DNA of 37,396 nt. Origin: a virus. Positions 5,749 through 12,980 of the stretch are shown piece after piece (within the stretch, counting starts at the first letter, position 1; the number at the start of each line of letters is the position of its first letter). The stretch spans positions 1 through 37,396 of IMG/VR virus record IMGVR_UViG_3300047496_000026; one strand, 5' to 3'. The notes under the pieces are model-generated. The model did no database searches and had not been told where the DNA came from. It worked only from the letters and a program-made list of their open reading frames with translations. The translations under genes and the position numbers were made by a program.

Positions 5749-7181
5749 AGCGAGTTCGCCCAATCTTGGACGGCCAAGAATGAGGTTGTCAACGATAATG
5801 GGTCTGTGGAGGTTTTGGTCGGAATGAATAGTGTTTTTAGCTTTAGGGATGCCGCTGTTCCGGCAGGTACCACGACGTTGTTGGCCCAATCCTGAACGTG
5901 GAGAAACGCTGCCAGTATGTCGTTTTGCTGGGTAGAGGTTTTGTTGGGAATGTAGAGGTCTGTGACTGGTGGGGTTATTGCGTTGTTCGCCCAGAGTTCG
6001 ATGGCCAGCCAGTCGGCATAGAGGTCGGCATCGGTATAGGTGGTGGAGAAACCTTTGCGTGGAATGAACAGGGTGCCGAACGTTATTGTTGCCGGGGCTA
6101 TCTGAGTCGGCGTTGCTATGAGGGTGACTACATTGCTAGAGATTGTTGCCGTCCAGTTGAAGGCTCCTGTTGCCGTGTCGTACTGAGCGACGGTCTGAGG
6201 GGTGGTTGCGTTTTGCAGGACGTAGAGGTTGGAGCCGTCCGGTGAGACTGCCGCCTGAGGAGACTGGTCAAAGTTGAACACTGCCGTTATCGGAATCGAC
6301 GTGACTTGAGTTCCAGCAGTGTTATACCGCCATAGTACCGAGGCAGCACCATCAAGAATGAACGAGTCGGTGTAAGGGTTCGGGTAGGCGACGATGCGTG
6401 GTTCGTTGAGTGCGTCGGTATGGGCAACGGTGTTCGAGGCGGTGTCTACGACGATGAGGTTACCGGTGCCCGAGGTGGGGAACAGGGCATGGGATCGGTC
6501 ATTCGTAACGTAGAACAAGCCGCCGCCATCTACTGAGGCAGCCGGGATCATGGTACCAAATCCGGTACCACCTATCGGAATATGCCAGATGCCGGGTCCA
6601 CCACCGAGTGAAGATGTTTCGGCAACGTAGAGGGTTGAGTCGGTGGCCGTGCAGTTGCCAGCAGCGTTAGCGAGGCTGTTTATGAGGTTCGGGCCTATCA
6701 GAGTGTTGGTTGATGTTCGGACGTAGGCGTAGGTTGATATACCCGTAGTGTGATTGAAGCCCGACAGGCACAGATATTGGAAATCGGGAGTTAGGCATGA
6801 ACCTTGCGAGATGAAGTTCGGCATATGCAACGTAGTGACGAGTGTGTTCGTTGCAAGGTCGATGACCGAAACGTAGGTGTCCGTGGAAGCAGACTGATTG
6901 AGGGAAACAACGTAGGCATGGGTCGTAGTTGCGAAGACCGTTAGGTTGAACCGGATGCCTGGGTCAAGCGAGAGGGTTGTTATCGTGAGGGCGTTTACGT
7001 CGATGATGTAGAGGTTCTGCGTTGAGTCGGAACAGACGTAGCAGAAGTTGGAGGCCGGGTCCAAAGCCATCCAGATACCGTTGCCCGAAATGTTATAAAT
7101 GTGGACCGTGGAACCGGCGTTGTCTATCTGATAGATGTGACTGGTGTTATCCGATACGAAGACACCCTGGAACGTAGCCAA
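5745..7181 (-). CDS. beta-propeller tail-fibre-like protein, TTG start
   Basis: The 478-residue protein has repeated blade-like units (HIYQIDNAGSTVHIYN, NLYIIDVNALTITTLS, VSVIDLATNTLVTTLH, LIVVDTASNTVAHTD) to about residue 345, as in YncE/WD40-like propellers. The last 130 residues carry three related repeats of the form TLFIPRKGFSTTYTDADLYADW and DLYIPNKTST. It is probably a receptor-binding or appendage protein. The start is odd: no ATG or GTG is available, only TTG at 7179-7181 without a ribosome-binding site, in the same frame as the preceding gene and separated from it by only TAA-CCA. Re-initiation or stop readthrough is therefore plausible. Confidence 0.75.
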   Translation of the reverse strand: MATFQGVFVSDNTSHIYQIDNAGSTVHIYNISGNGIWMALDPASNFCYVCSDSTQNLYIIDVNALTITTLSLDPGIRFNLTVFATTTHAYVVSLNQSASTDTYVSVIDLATNTLVTTLHMPNFISQGSCLTPDFQYLCLSGFNHTTGISTYAYVRTSTNTLIGPNLINSLANAAGNCTATDSTLYVAETSSLGGGPGIWHIPIGGTGFGTMIPAASVDGGGLFYVTNDRSHALFPTSGTGNLIVVDTASNTVAHTDALNEPRIVAYPNPYTDSFILDGAASVLWRYNTAGTQVTSIPITAVFNFDQSPQAAVSPDGSNLYVLQNATTPQTVAQYDTATGAFNWTATISSNVVTLIATPTQIAPATITFGTLFIPRKGFSTTYTDADLYADWLAIELWANNAITPPVTDLYIPNKTSTQQNDILAAFLHVQDWANNVVVPAGTAASLKLKTLFIPTKTSTDPLSLTTSFLAVQDWANSL

Positions 7182-7184
7182 TGG

Positions 7185-7646
7185 TTACGTCGTCGGAATG
7201 AAGGTGAGCCGGGTGACCTGGTATTGGGAAGCGTTCTGCGGGAAGAACCGAGGGTGGTTGGCATCGCCGCAGAGAGCTTCCAACGAGTAGGTGGTTGCGC
7301 CGTCTGCTGTGATGAGGGCGTGGAGCGACCTTCCCGAAATCCAGATGGAAGACCCGTCGCCTGACTGCGCCATGATGGCATGAACGCCACCGCCACCGTC
7401 CACGATGGCGACATCGGTTTCGGTGGTTGAACCGTTGTTGAGGAAGCCGAACTGTGCGAGGACAATCCAGTTGCCAGCAGCTGGTGTGTATGGCCCGAGT
7501 ACCGTTTGGAATGAGGCCGAGGTGATATCGACTTCGCTTTGGAGGGTGTTGGAGAATGCAGCGTTACCGCCTCCACCTCCACCGCCTCCACCGCCGCCTG
7601 GAAGGACAAGCTGTTCGCCTATACCGGTACCACCGAGGCCCGGCAT
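7185..7646 (-). CDS. glycine-tract tail-fibre-like protein
   Basis: A 153-residue protein starting MPGLGGTGIGEQLVLP followed by a run of 11 glycines and a beta-rich C-terminal domain (NWIVLAQFGFLNNGST, HALITADGATTYSLEALCG) resembling C1q/TNF-like fibre tips. The start ATG overlaps the previous TAA (TAATG). The glycine run encoded by repeated GGN codons could be variable in length. Its TAA stop is followed in frame by the propeller gene. Confidence 0.65.
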   Translation of the reverse strand: MPGLGGTGIGEQLVLPGGGGGGGGGGGNAAFSNTLQSEVDITSASFQTVLGPYTPAAGNWIVLAQFGFLNNGSTTETDVAIVDGGGGVHAIMAQSGDGSSIWISGRSLHALITADGATTYSLEALCGDANHPRFFPQNASQYQVTRLTFIPTT

Positions 7647-7960
7647 TACTGCCGCCCACAGATAACGGTAGCATTAGGAGTTGCTGATGCGGAGACAGCG
7701 TAGGGGATATCCGAGACTGGTGAACCGATGAGTGAGAGTTGGAGGGATGAGCCTGCCGGAATCACGACTCCACCTTCGGAAGCAACGTTCGGCCCACCAA
7801 CGGTGATGGAGATGGAAGCGTTGTTGTTCTGGATGATGACCGGGAGCGGGTCGTTTACCGTTCCAGAGATGTTCGGGAACTGCCCGGAAGACGTGCCCTT
7901 GACCAGTAGTGGGGTGGCGGTGCTGGTGTTAAGAGCTATCGCCTGGGAGCGGAGGGCCAT
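7646..7960 (-). CDS. small beta-sandwich virion protein
   Basis: A 104-residue Ser/Thr/Val-rich protein (MALRSQAIALNTSTATPLLV..., PVIIQNNNASISITVGGPNV, IPAGSSLQLSL) with the look of a phage head-fibre or decoration-type beta domain. AAAGGACACTAG precedes its ATG. It is the first gene of the fibre group; the next gene starts inside its stop (TAATG). Confidence 0.6.
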   Translation of the reverse strand: MALRSQAIALNTSTATPLLVKGTSSGQFPNISGTVNDPLPVIIQNNNASISITVGGPNVASEGGVVIPAGSSLQLSLIGSPVSDIPYAVSASATPNATVICGRQ

Positions 7961-8147
7961 CTAGTGTCCTTTGGTTGAACGGTCGCTTGATCCGGCGAGA
8001 GCGTTTGGGGTCTGGAACAGACGGTCGAAACGTACTGGTGAGCAGACAGTAGATACAAGGGGAAGTGGTGTATCCGGTGCATGTGCAAACCAAACGTCGC
8101 TCGGGCGGTATCGGTGTGAGCTTGGCAGGGGCCGGGCGACGTGGCAA
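7929..8147 (-). other. cryptic in-frame extension after the ERCC4 nuclease, CxC...CxxC
   Basis: After the TAA of the nuclease gene (8151-8153) the same frame stays open for 72 codons from a TTG, through a zinc-binding-like LVCTCTGYTTSPCIYC. There is no ribosome-binding site before the TTG. It overlaps the start of the next gene by 32 bases in another frame. It may be a readthrough tail, a decayed zinc domain, or chance. Confidence 0.25.
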
Positions 8148-8150
8148 GGG

Positions 8151-8828
8151 TTATGGGTTAGGCGTGAGGGACTTGATGAGTGCTTCCGCCATCTTCTTGC
8201 CTATTCCTGGGACGGCCTGTAGCTCGGATGCTGTGACTGTCCACGCAATCGGGACGCCTCCGAAGTGCTTGTGGATGGCTGCTGCGTTCTTGGGTCCGAT
8301 GCCTGGGAAGGATTGGAGTAGCCAGAGCGCATAGGCGTCACTGTCAACGGTTCCCCAGGAGTTGAGAAGCTGCTTAGGTCGTCGCACAGAGTCGAAGCCA
8401 TCAGAGTTAACGTATCGACCAACGTTAAGGACAGTCTGCGCTGTGTCTGCGACGGAAGATGATGGAAGATACGAGACTCCACTAGCTGCAAACTTAACGA
8501 TAATGCTTCGTATTTGGTCAATGGTGAGGGTTCCGCCCAAAAGGGTACCTTCGGTGTTTCGGGCGAGGGTGTCTTCGATGATGAGATAGGCGTAGGAGAT
8601 ACCCCCCGAAGACTGTAACTGCGAAAGTTCGAGATAGAGTCGCCCGTCAAGTAGACTTGCTGACAAATCGGGCAGAGTCTTGCGCTGATATCCAACCAGT
8701 CCCCGCTTGGTGATACTAACAACATCGCAACCGTGTCGTTCTGGCAGACTGGACACACGGAAGGGAGTTCCTGTGGTTCGGAAGTAGTCATGTAGTTGGT
8801 GCTCCGTTGGCGCTAGTAGGTGGATCAT
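8151..8828 (-). CDS. ERCC4-type nuclease with helix-hairpin-helix domain
   Basis: A 225-residue structure-specific nuclease of the XPF/Mus81 type. The ERCC4 core is at about 25-110: CDVVSITKRGLVGYQRKTLPDL matches the D...ERKxxxD signature but has QRK in place of ERK. SASLLDGRLYLELSQL and YAYLIIED follow. The C-terminus has two HhH motifs, SFPGIGPKNAAAI and AVPGIGKKMAEAL. It probably cuts branched DNA in replication or recombination. The ATG overlaps the previous stop (ATGA at 8825-8828); a longer upstream frame exists but would cover the small gene before it. Confidence 0.85.
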   Translation of the reverse strand: MIHLLAPTEHQLHDYFRTTGTPFRVSSLPERHGCDVVSITKRGLVGYQRKTLPDLSASLLDGRLYLELSQLQSSGGISYAYLIIEDTLARNTEGTLLGGTLTIDQIRSIIVKFAASGVSYLPSSSVADTAQTVLNVGRYVNSDGFDSVRRPKQLLNSWGTVDSDAYALWLLQSFPGIGPKNAAAIHKHFGGVPIAWTVTASELQAVPGIGKKMAEALIKSLTPNP

Positions 8829-8971
8829 GGTTTCCAGTTGCGACGTTCGGGTAGTCGGCACTTCTTGCAGTAACGTTCTTGGACTCGAACACCCCAATAG
8901 TCGATGAACGGCTTAGACCAGCGTGACCAACGGTGTTTGTGTTTCGAGTGGGCGTGTATCCGTTTAGTCAT
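8825..8971 (-). CDS. 48-aa basic protein with CxxC
   Basis: A 48-residue, strongly basic, His- and Trp-rich protein (starts MTKRIHAHSKHKHRW) with a single YCKKCRLPERRNW near the C-terminus, a half zinc knuckle. Similar tiny proteins are common among actinophages. It starts inside the end of the previous gene (CATGACTAA) and ends inside the start of the nuclease gene (ATGA), which strongly supports it. Function unknown; nucleic-acid binding is likely by charge. Confidence 0.7.
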   Translation of the reverse strand: MTKRIHAHSKHKHRWSRWSKPFIDYWGVRVQERYCKKCRLPERRNWKP

Positions 8972-9122
8972 GCGCTACCGCTTTATGCAGAGAGAGGGCG
9001 TGTAGTGCTTCGTCGGGGTTTGGGAACGGTAGAACCTTTGTGTCCCACTGGCAGTCGGGGCAGAGGGCACGCCAGAACTTACCGTTGTGCCAAGGGACTA
9101 GTAGCGGTCGGTCGTCAGTCAC
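8964..9122 (-). CDS. 52-aa C2H2-type zinc-finger protein
   Basis: Starts at GTG overlapping the previous stop (GTGA at 9119-9122). It carries LCPDCQWDT followed by a helix ending HALSLHKAVAHD, a C-x2-C...H-x3-H-x4-H pattern. It resembles the neighbouring upstream gene (CNPCNWST...H...H), so the pair may be an old duplication. Probably DNA or protein binding; the target is unknown. Confidence 0.65.
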   Translation of the reverse strand: MTDDRPLLVPWHNGKFWRALCPDCQWDTKVLPFPNPDEALHALSLHKAVAHD

Positions 9123-9364
9123 TTCTTGACCCGGTGGATATGGGCACGGGACTTGAGGTGGTTGCGGAGTTTCGTGTCTGCACGGTCCCAACCGGCGAGG
9201 TCGTTACGCATCCCGACGCAGATGCCGGTAGACCAGTTGCACGGGTTGCAGTATCCGACGTAGCCGACAGGGAGTGCTTTCTTGGTTAGAGGGACTTCAC
9301 GGATGCCCCAATCGGACTTGTCGTAGGTGACAGTTCGGGTGTCTGAGGAGTTCATCTCAGCCAT
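9119..9364 (-). CDS. 81-aa C2H2-type zinc-finger protein
   Basis: The 81-residue protein has a zinc finger at about 40-78: YCNPCNWSTGICVG, then LRNHLKSRAHIHR (C-x2-C...H-x5-H). Two starts are possible: ATG 9364 with GGAAGG about ten bases upstream, or ATG 9355, which overlaps the previous stop as ATGA. It lies in the nucleic-acid module beside a similar finger protein. Confidence 0.65.
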   Translation of the reverse strand: MAEMNSSDTRTVTYDKSDWGIREVPLTKKALPVGYVGYCNPCNWSTGICVGMRNDLAGWDRADTKLRNHLKSRAHIHRVKK

Positions 9365-9534
9365 TCAGGTAGATCCTTCCCGTAGGTGACTTCGGCATGG
9401 GCAAACTCCGCTGCGTCCCGTGCATCTTCTGCGGCCCGTTCCTCATCGGACAGGGAAGCCCGCCAAGCCGTCCAACGTTTCAACAGTTCTTCGGTCCTCT
9501 CGTCCGTGGGAGTGTCTGAGGGGTTGGGATTCAT
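9352..9534 (-). CDS. 60-aa charged helical protein
   Basis: A 60-residue, highly charged, probably all-helical protein (KRWTAWRASLSDEERAAEDA) with an acidic central part. GGAGACAACGAA precedes the ATG. It lies between the Sak4-like ATPase and the zinc-finger pair. No family recognised. Confidence 0.6.
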   Translation of the reverse strand: MNPNPSDTPTDERTEELLKRWTAWRASLSDEERAAEDARDAAEFAHAEVTYGKDLPEWLR

Positions 9535-9582
9535 TTCGTTGTCTCCTCGGGTGTCGGTGAAGGGGTGGGGGGAGGGGAGGGG

Positions 9583-10365
9583 CTAGACAAGCTCCCAACC
9601 ACCTATGGCTTTGAGATAGTCCACCGTGAACGACGTAACAACTTGCCCACGGACTTCTGTTCTTTCACGGTCCTTGACAGAGCTAATGGTTCTTTCACCG
9701 GTGCTTGGATCACGACCGGTAAGGAGTACGGTGTGAAACTGGTAGAGAAGTTCCTTCTGTCCCTTCGGCTTAACTCCAAAGGGGAGTAGAGTTGCCCGAG
9801 TTTGTGCATCTTCTGTCGGTTTCTTGTCGCCGGAGAGTTGGTCGGCCTGGGCAGTTGCGTAGACATTGTAGCGACCCTTGAATAGTAGTGGTTGGACCCA
9901 TTGCTTGTAGAGTGGGTTGATGACGGACCAGTCCACCCAACCGTCTAGGGCGGCTAGGGATGAGGCTTTGCTGTCCAGGTTCTTGCGGGCTTGCAGGAAG
10001 TAGTTGCCCATGTCTTGATGGAAGACCTGTTCGACATAGTATGTCTGGACTACTGTCCAGGCAGAACCGATGAAGTCCACGATGACCCAATCGTCGGGGG
10101 TGGCTTGCTTGAGCACCAGCTTGAGGAAGTCCATGTAGTCCTTCCAGTCGTAGCCCGTGGTTAGGTGAACGTTAGGGACAATCTCGGGGTACGAATGGAT
10201 CATGCGGCCCACCGAGAAGTCAGTGTCTAGGACGTAAAACTTGGCGGGGCTGCCGGTCCTGGCTGACCACTTGGCTATGTCTAGCCAAGCAGTCGTTTTG
10301 CCAGAACCAGCAGAGCCGAACGAGAGGATACGTTCGGGTTCAGGGTAGGGGGGATGCAAGGGCAT
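9583..10365 (-). CDS. Sak4-like RecA-fold ATPase
   Basis: The 260-residue ATPase has Walker A FGSAGSGKTTAW at about residues 16-27 and Walker B WVIVDF at 93-98. A substrate-sensing part follows (VYATAQADQ near 165, QFHTVLLTGRDP near 210). The layout fits phage Sak4-type single-strand annealing ATPases that promote recombination. It sits in the same leftward run as a RecB/Cas4-like nuclease and an ERCC4 nuclease, which together would form the recombination set. The ATG lies one base after the previous stop. Confidence 0.75.
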   Translation of the reverse strand: MPLHPPYPEPERILSFGSAGSGKTTAWLDIAKWSARTGSPAKFYVLDTDFSVGRMIHSYPEIVPNVHLTTGYDWKDYMDFLKLVLKQATPDDWVIVDFIGSAWTVVQTYYVEQVFHQDMGNYFLQARKNLDSKASSLAALDGWVDWSVINPLYKQWVQPLLFKGRYNVYATAQADQLSGDKKPTEDAQTRATLLPFGVKPKGQKELLYQFHTVLLTGRDPSTGERTISSVKDRERTEVRGQVVTSFTVDYLKAIGGWELV

Positions 10366-10797
10366 TTAGAAACGGTACTCCCACTGTCCGGTGCAGAGTG
10401 CGTCGATGTAGCGGTTGCAGTCTTCGAGCGTGTTGCTACCATCGAAAAGGACAGAGGCTTGGTCGGAGGTGAGGCCGAGTAGTTCCTGTGCCTTGTGTTC
10501 GATGAGGTAGGTCTTCTCGCCATCCGTGCATTCGGGAGTGGCTATATCGCTGTCGCTGTCCCAAAGCATTGACTCGTAGACCTCATGGACAGAGACAACG
10601 GGATCAAACCCGTTCAACTCGCACGCCCACCCGGCGACACAGTACGCAGTACCGCAGTCGAACGGTACCGTTACCGTTGCGTCCGGGTTGACGACGATAT
10701 CGGCCACCGGGATTCGGCACCACTGGCTCTGCTTGTGGAGTTCGGGCGTTGCGTTGATCTGCTTCTGGACTAGGCGCAGTTGTTCGATGTTCGGCAT
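10366..10797 (-). CDS. conserved phage protein with CGTAYCVAGW motif
   Basis: A 143-residue protein with a helical N-terminus (LVQKQINATPELHKQSQWC) and the block PFDCGTAYCVAGWACELNG near residue 50. This cysteine-rich signature marks a widespread phage and bacterial family of unknown function. The start is ATG 10797 with AAGGAG seven bases upstream; the ORF could extend 14 codons further but without such a site. The start overlaps the previous gene's stop by one base. Confidence 0.7.
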   Translation of the reverse strand: MPNIEQLRLVQKQINATPELHKQSQWCRIPVADIVVNPDATVTVPFDCGTAYCVAGWACELNGFDPVVSVHEVYESMLWDSDSDIATPECTDGEKTYLIEHKAQELLGLTSDQASVLFDGSNTLEDCNRYIDALCTGQWEYRF

Positions 10798-10982
10798 CAG
10801 TTGTTCTCCTTGTTGTGTTGTTGTAGTAGTTGCTTCCACTGAATGACCTTCTCACAGGCAAACTTGTAGTTCTGCTCTGACAGTCGGTAGAGCTTTCGGG
10901 CACGCTGGTGTTGCCGGTAACCGGACAGCCAGAAGACTGAGCCGATGACATACATGCCGACGCCTGCCCAAAAGAAGCTCAC
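10797..10982 (-). CDS. 61-aa single-span membrane protein
   Basis: The N-terminus is a membrane segment (FFWAGVGMYVIGSVFWLSGY, residues 3-22) followed by a basic amphipathic helix ending in Lys/Asn. It starts at GTG overlapping the previous stop (GTGA at 10979-10982). Inner-membrane location is likely; role unknown. Confidence 0.6.
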   Translation of the reverse strand: MSFFWAGVGMYVIGSVFWLSGYRQHQRARKLYRLSEQNYKFACEKVIQWKQLLQQHNKENN

Positions 10983-11188
10983 TTGATGATATGGCAGTAG
11001 ACGAGGATGCAGTAGATGGCCATTGCCGACGAGCAGACTTCGATCGCAACGTGACGGTGGAAGGCCCGACGCTTGGCCGGGCCTTCCACCTGTTCACGCA
11101 ATGCTTCGGTAGCTCTGTGTTCGATGAGTTGTTCGTTACGCTTGTAGGCGTACCACTCTTCGACGTTGTTGGGGTCGGGGCGGTTCAT
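10979..11188 (-). CDS. 69-aa protein with C-terminal membrane segment
   Basis: A charged N-terminal half (MNRPDPNNVEEWYAYKRNEQ) leads to a basic stretch and then a hydrophobic C-terminal segment (VCSSAMAIYCILVYCHII, about 51-68), so it may be tail-anchored. It starts by ATGA overlap with the gene before and overlaps the membrane protein after it by four bases; the two may work together. No family recognised. Confidence 0.6.
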   Translation of the reverse strand: MNRPDPNNVEEWYAYKRNEQLIEHRATEALREQVEGPAKRRAFHRHVAIEVCSSAMAIYCILVYCHIIK

Positions 11189-11481
11189 GCGTTGCGCCGA
11201 ATGTACTCTTTGCGAGCATCCGCTGCCGTCTTCTTCGCCCCGGTGAGGTGGTACCCCTCCGGTGGGTAGTAGGAAACGAACAGGATTTCCCCGGTGAGCT
11301 TGTTGAGCGCACGCACCTTGAGCATGTTGCAGTTGCGACATGCATGGGCGAACCGGATGACCGTCTTCGAGTTCGGGTACTTCTGCCCCTTCGAGTCGTC
11401 GTCTTCGACACGGAACCATGAGTGCCGGTCGATGGAGCGACAGGCAACGTAGTTGTCGGGGAGTTGCGAGAGGGTAGTCAC
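11185..11481 (-). CDS. 98-aa actinophage-type small protein with CxxC
   Basis: The 98-residue protein shows DRHSWFRVEDDD, HACRNCNMLKVR, then TGEILFVSYYPPEGYHL and a basic C-terminus. The order His-Trp, CxxC, TGE, YPPGY-like matches a family of small DNA-associated proteins I recall from actinophages; function is unknown. It starts at GTG overlapping the zinc-finger gene stop (GTGA). Confidence 0.65.
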   Translation of the reverse strand: MTTLSQLPDNYVACRSIDRHSWFRVEDDDSKGQKYPNSKTVIRFAHACRNCNMLKVRALNKLTGEILFVSYYPPEGYHLTGAKKTAADARKEYIRRNA

Positions 11482-11777
11482 TTGGCCACCTTCCGACGAC
11501 GGACAGTGACCTTGCTGTGGCTCTTCTTGTGCATCCCCAACGCCTGTGCCCGAGTGAACGAGCGGGTGCAGCCGGGTTCATCACAGGCCCACAGTCCGAC
11601 GACCTTATCCTTGTCGGGAGTCATCTGCGAGTAGAGAGCGATGAGCTTGTTGATCTGCGTCTTCGCTGCCTTGGCTTGTGAGGCAGCGTTGATGATTTCG
11701 TCAAGCCTCTCTCGCTCTGCCATGAGGGTTTCGATGGACATGAGATTGTCCAACACTGACTTTGAGGGTGACATCAC
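11478..11777 (-). CDS. 99-aa protein with C-terminal C2H2 zinc finger
   Basis: The N-terminal helix pair (residues 5-50, AERERLDEIINAASQAKAAK) probably dimerises. A classical C2H2 finger (WACDEPGCTRSFTRAQALGMHKK, C-x4-C-x12-H-x4-H form) follows near 63-88 and a very basic tail ends the protein. This is likely a DNA-binding protein. AAGGAG lies five bases before GTG 11777 (GTGA overlap) or eight before ATG 11774 (TGATG). Confidence 0.7.
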   Translation of the reverse strand: MMSPSKSVLDNLMSIETLMAERERLDEIINAASQAKAAKTQINKLIALYSQMTPDKDKVVGLWACDEPGCTRSFTRAQALGMHKKSHSKVTVRRRKVAK

Positions 11778-12724
11778 TTCTTCTCCTTGATAGTGATATG
11801 AGTTCCCTCCCCCTGAATGTAGTAGTCATCCAGTGGGAGGTTTGCTTCCGTTAGTAGCTCCTTCACTTTCTGCGTATCCATACGCTTAGGGTTGTTGACA
11901 ATAGAAACTGTAGCAGTCTCGCCGACGAAGGTTGTGCCGCCGTCGTCAGGAAGGCCGTCCGCAATGAGGTCAGCGAGTACCTTCTTGGCTTTGGCGAAGG
12001 CTGCTGCCTTACGGGAGGCAAGTAGGTAGTTGTTAACCAAAGCGGTGAGGGCTTCGGGAAGTTGGTCGGGAGTTTTGACATCATGGAGATAGTCATACGG
12101 GCATCCCCAAGAGGCATCACACTGGACAGTCGTAATGTCGTAGTGTGCAGCGGCGAGTTCTTCGATTTCGTAGACACGGGCCTGAATGTCGTCGTAGCTG
12201 TAGGGGTGGGTTTCATAGACCTTGACGGTCAGTTGCTTGGTGTCTTTGTTGTAGAGCGGGAGGCAGAACTTGTTGACACCGAAACCTTCACAGTACGCTG
12301 ACTGCTGCCATGCGTAGTGGGGGAACGCCAGTATTCCATCCGCAAGGAACGAGTCCATCGTTGACTGTGCGAAAGCCTTAGCGTCAACTGGCATATAGTG
12401 AGTCCCGCCAGGGGGCGTCCCGAGGGCATCAACGTGGCCGACAACGTATAGTTCCCGCCCGTCAGGGCCGGAACCAAGGTGGAGTTCCATTGACGCTTGG
12501 TTGGAGCCACTTTCTAGAGTCCACCCGTAGTTAGTTTCGAGAAGGGCAAGGATGGTTGGTTCGAGTTCGTGGCCTCTCGCAAAAGCCTGTTGAAGTCTTG
12601 CTGGGGGAGGTTTGGGGTCGTAGCCCAATCGGGCAGCGAGAAGCCTGCGTTTACAGCCGCCGAGGGCAGAGGCCCGGTAAAGTACTTTGCCGTCACTAAC
12701 TGCGACTGTTGGGGCGTCTGACAT
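11774..12724 (-). CDS. RecB/Cas4-like PD-(D/E)xK nuclease
   Basis: A 316-residue exonuclease by motif: YRASALGGCKRRLL at 16-29 with a conserved Cys24, RGHELEPTILALL at 50-62, the catalytic GHVDALG (Asp99) and VDAK (Asp114, Lys116), and YAWQQSAYCEGFGV near 137-150. A later CDASWGCPYDY could supply further cysteines for an Fe-S cluster as in Cas4, but the spacing is not a clear match. AAGGAG lies eight bases before the ATG. The first 211 bases overlap the upstream zinc protein gene in another frame. Confidence 0.8.
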   Translation of the reverse strand: MSDAPTVAVSDGKVLYRASALGGCKRRLLAARLGYDPKPPPARLQQAFARGHELEPTILALLETNYGWTLESGSNQASMELHLGSGPDGRELYVVGHVDALGTPPGGTHYMPVDAKAFAQSTMDSFLADGILAFPHYAWQQSAYCEGFGVNKFCLPLYNKDTKQLTVKVYETHPYSYDDIQARVYEIEELAAAHYDITTVQCDASWGCPYDYLHDVKTPDQLPEALTALVNNYLLASRKAAAFAKAKKVLADLIADGLPDDGGTTFVGETATVSIVNNPKRMDTQKVKELLTEANLPLDDYYIQGEGTHITIKEKK

Positions 12725-12900
12725 GCGTTCAACTCCTTAAAGGCTGCATCAGCCTGGGCCATAGTGAGGATGGGGCGAGTGAATGAAACAGTGTGACCGG
12801 CCTCGTAACAGGCATAGCACAGGCCATGTTCTTCATGCATGTCCCTGTAGCAACCCAAGTCACCCGAGAATGCCACGTCGCAGTTGCACTTGAACTTCAC
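12514..12900 (-). CDS. 128-aa cysteine-cluster protein overlapping the nuclease gene
   Basis: The N-terminus has a zinc-type cluster KFKCNCDVAFSGDLGCY...HGLCYACYEAGH (six Cys plus His). GATAGGAGAGTC precedes GTG 12900. Without it, 12725-12980 would be empty in an otherwise packed genome. Its last 70 codons run through the start of the nuclease gene in a different frame, and that part (PLPSAAVNAGFSLPDWATTP) is low in recognisable structure. Function unknown. Confidence 0.6.
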   Translation of the reverse strand: MKFKCNCDVAFSGDLGCYRDMHEEHGLCYACYEAGHTVSFTRPILTMAQADAAFKELNACQTPQQSQLVTAKYFTGPLPSAAVNAGFSLPDWATTPNLPQQDFNRLLREATNSNQPSLPFSKLTTGGL

Positions 12901-12924
12901 GACTCTCCTATCGTGTGTGAGGGT

Positions 12925-12972
12925 AAAACTGTGGGGGAGGGTGTAAGGGCGGCGTTCCCGACCCTCCCCCAC
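12925..12972 (-). terminator. leftward terminator or attenuator
   Basis: A perfect 12-bp stem (12931-12942 with 12961-12972) with an 18-base loop is followed on the minus strand by CAGTTTTA. It lies just after the stop of the gene at 12981 and before the cysteine-cluster gene, so it may reduce transcription from the helicase segment into the nuclease segment. Confidence 0.75.
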
Positions 12973-12980
12973 AGACCTTG

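Noticed and set aside
8201-8791. Out-of-frame ORF across the ERCC4 gene with CPVC...CPIC near its start
   Set aside because: The zinc-ribbon look is limited to the first 50 residues; the rest is Ser/Pro/Thr-rich shadow text, and the ERCC4 frame is clearly coding throughout.
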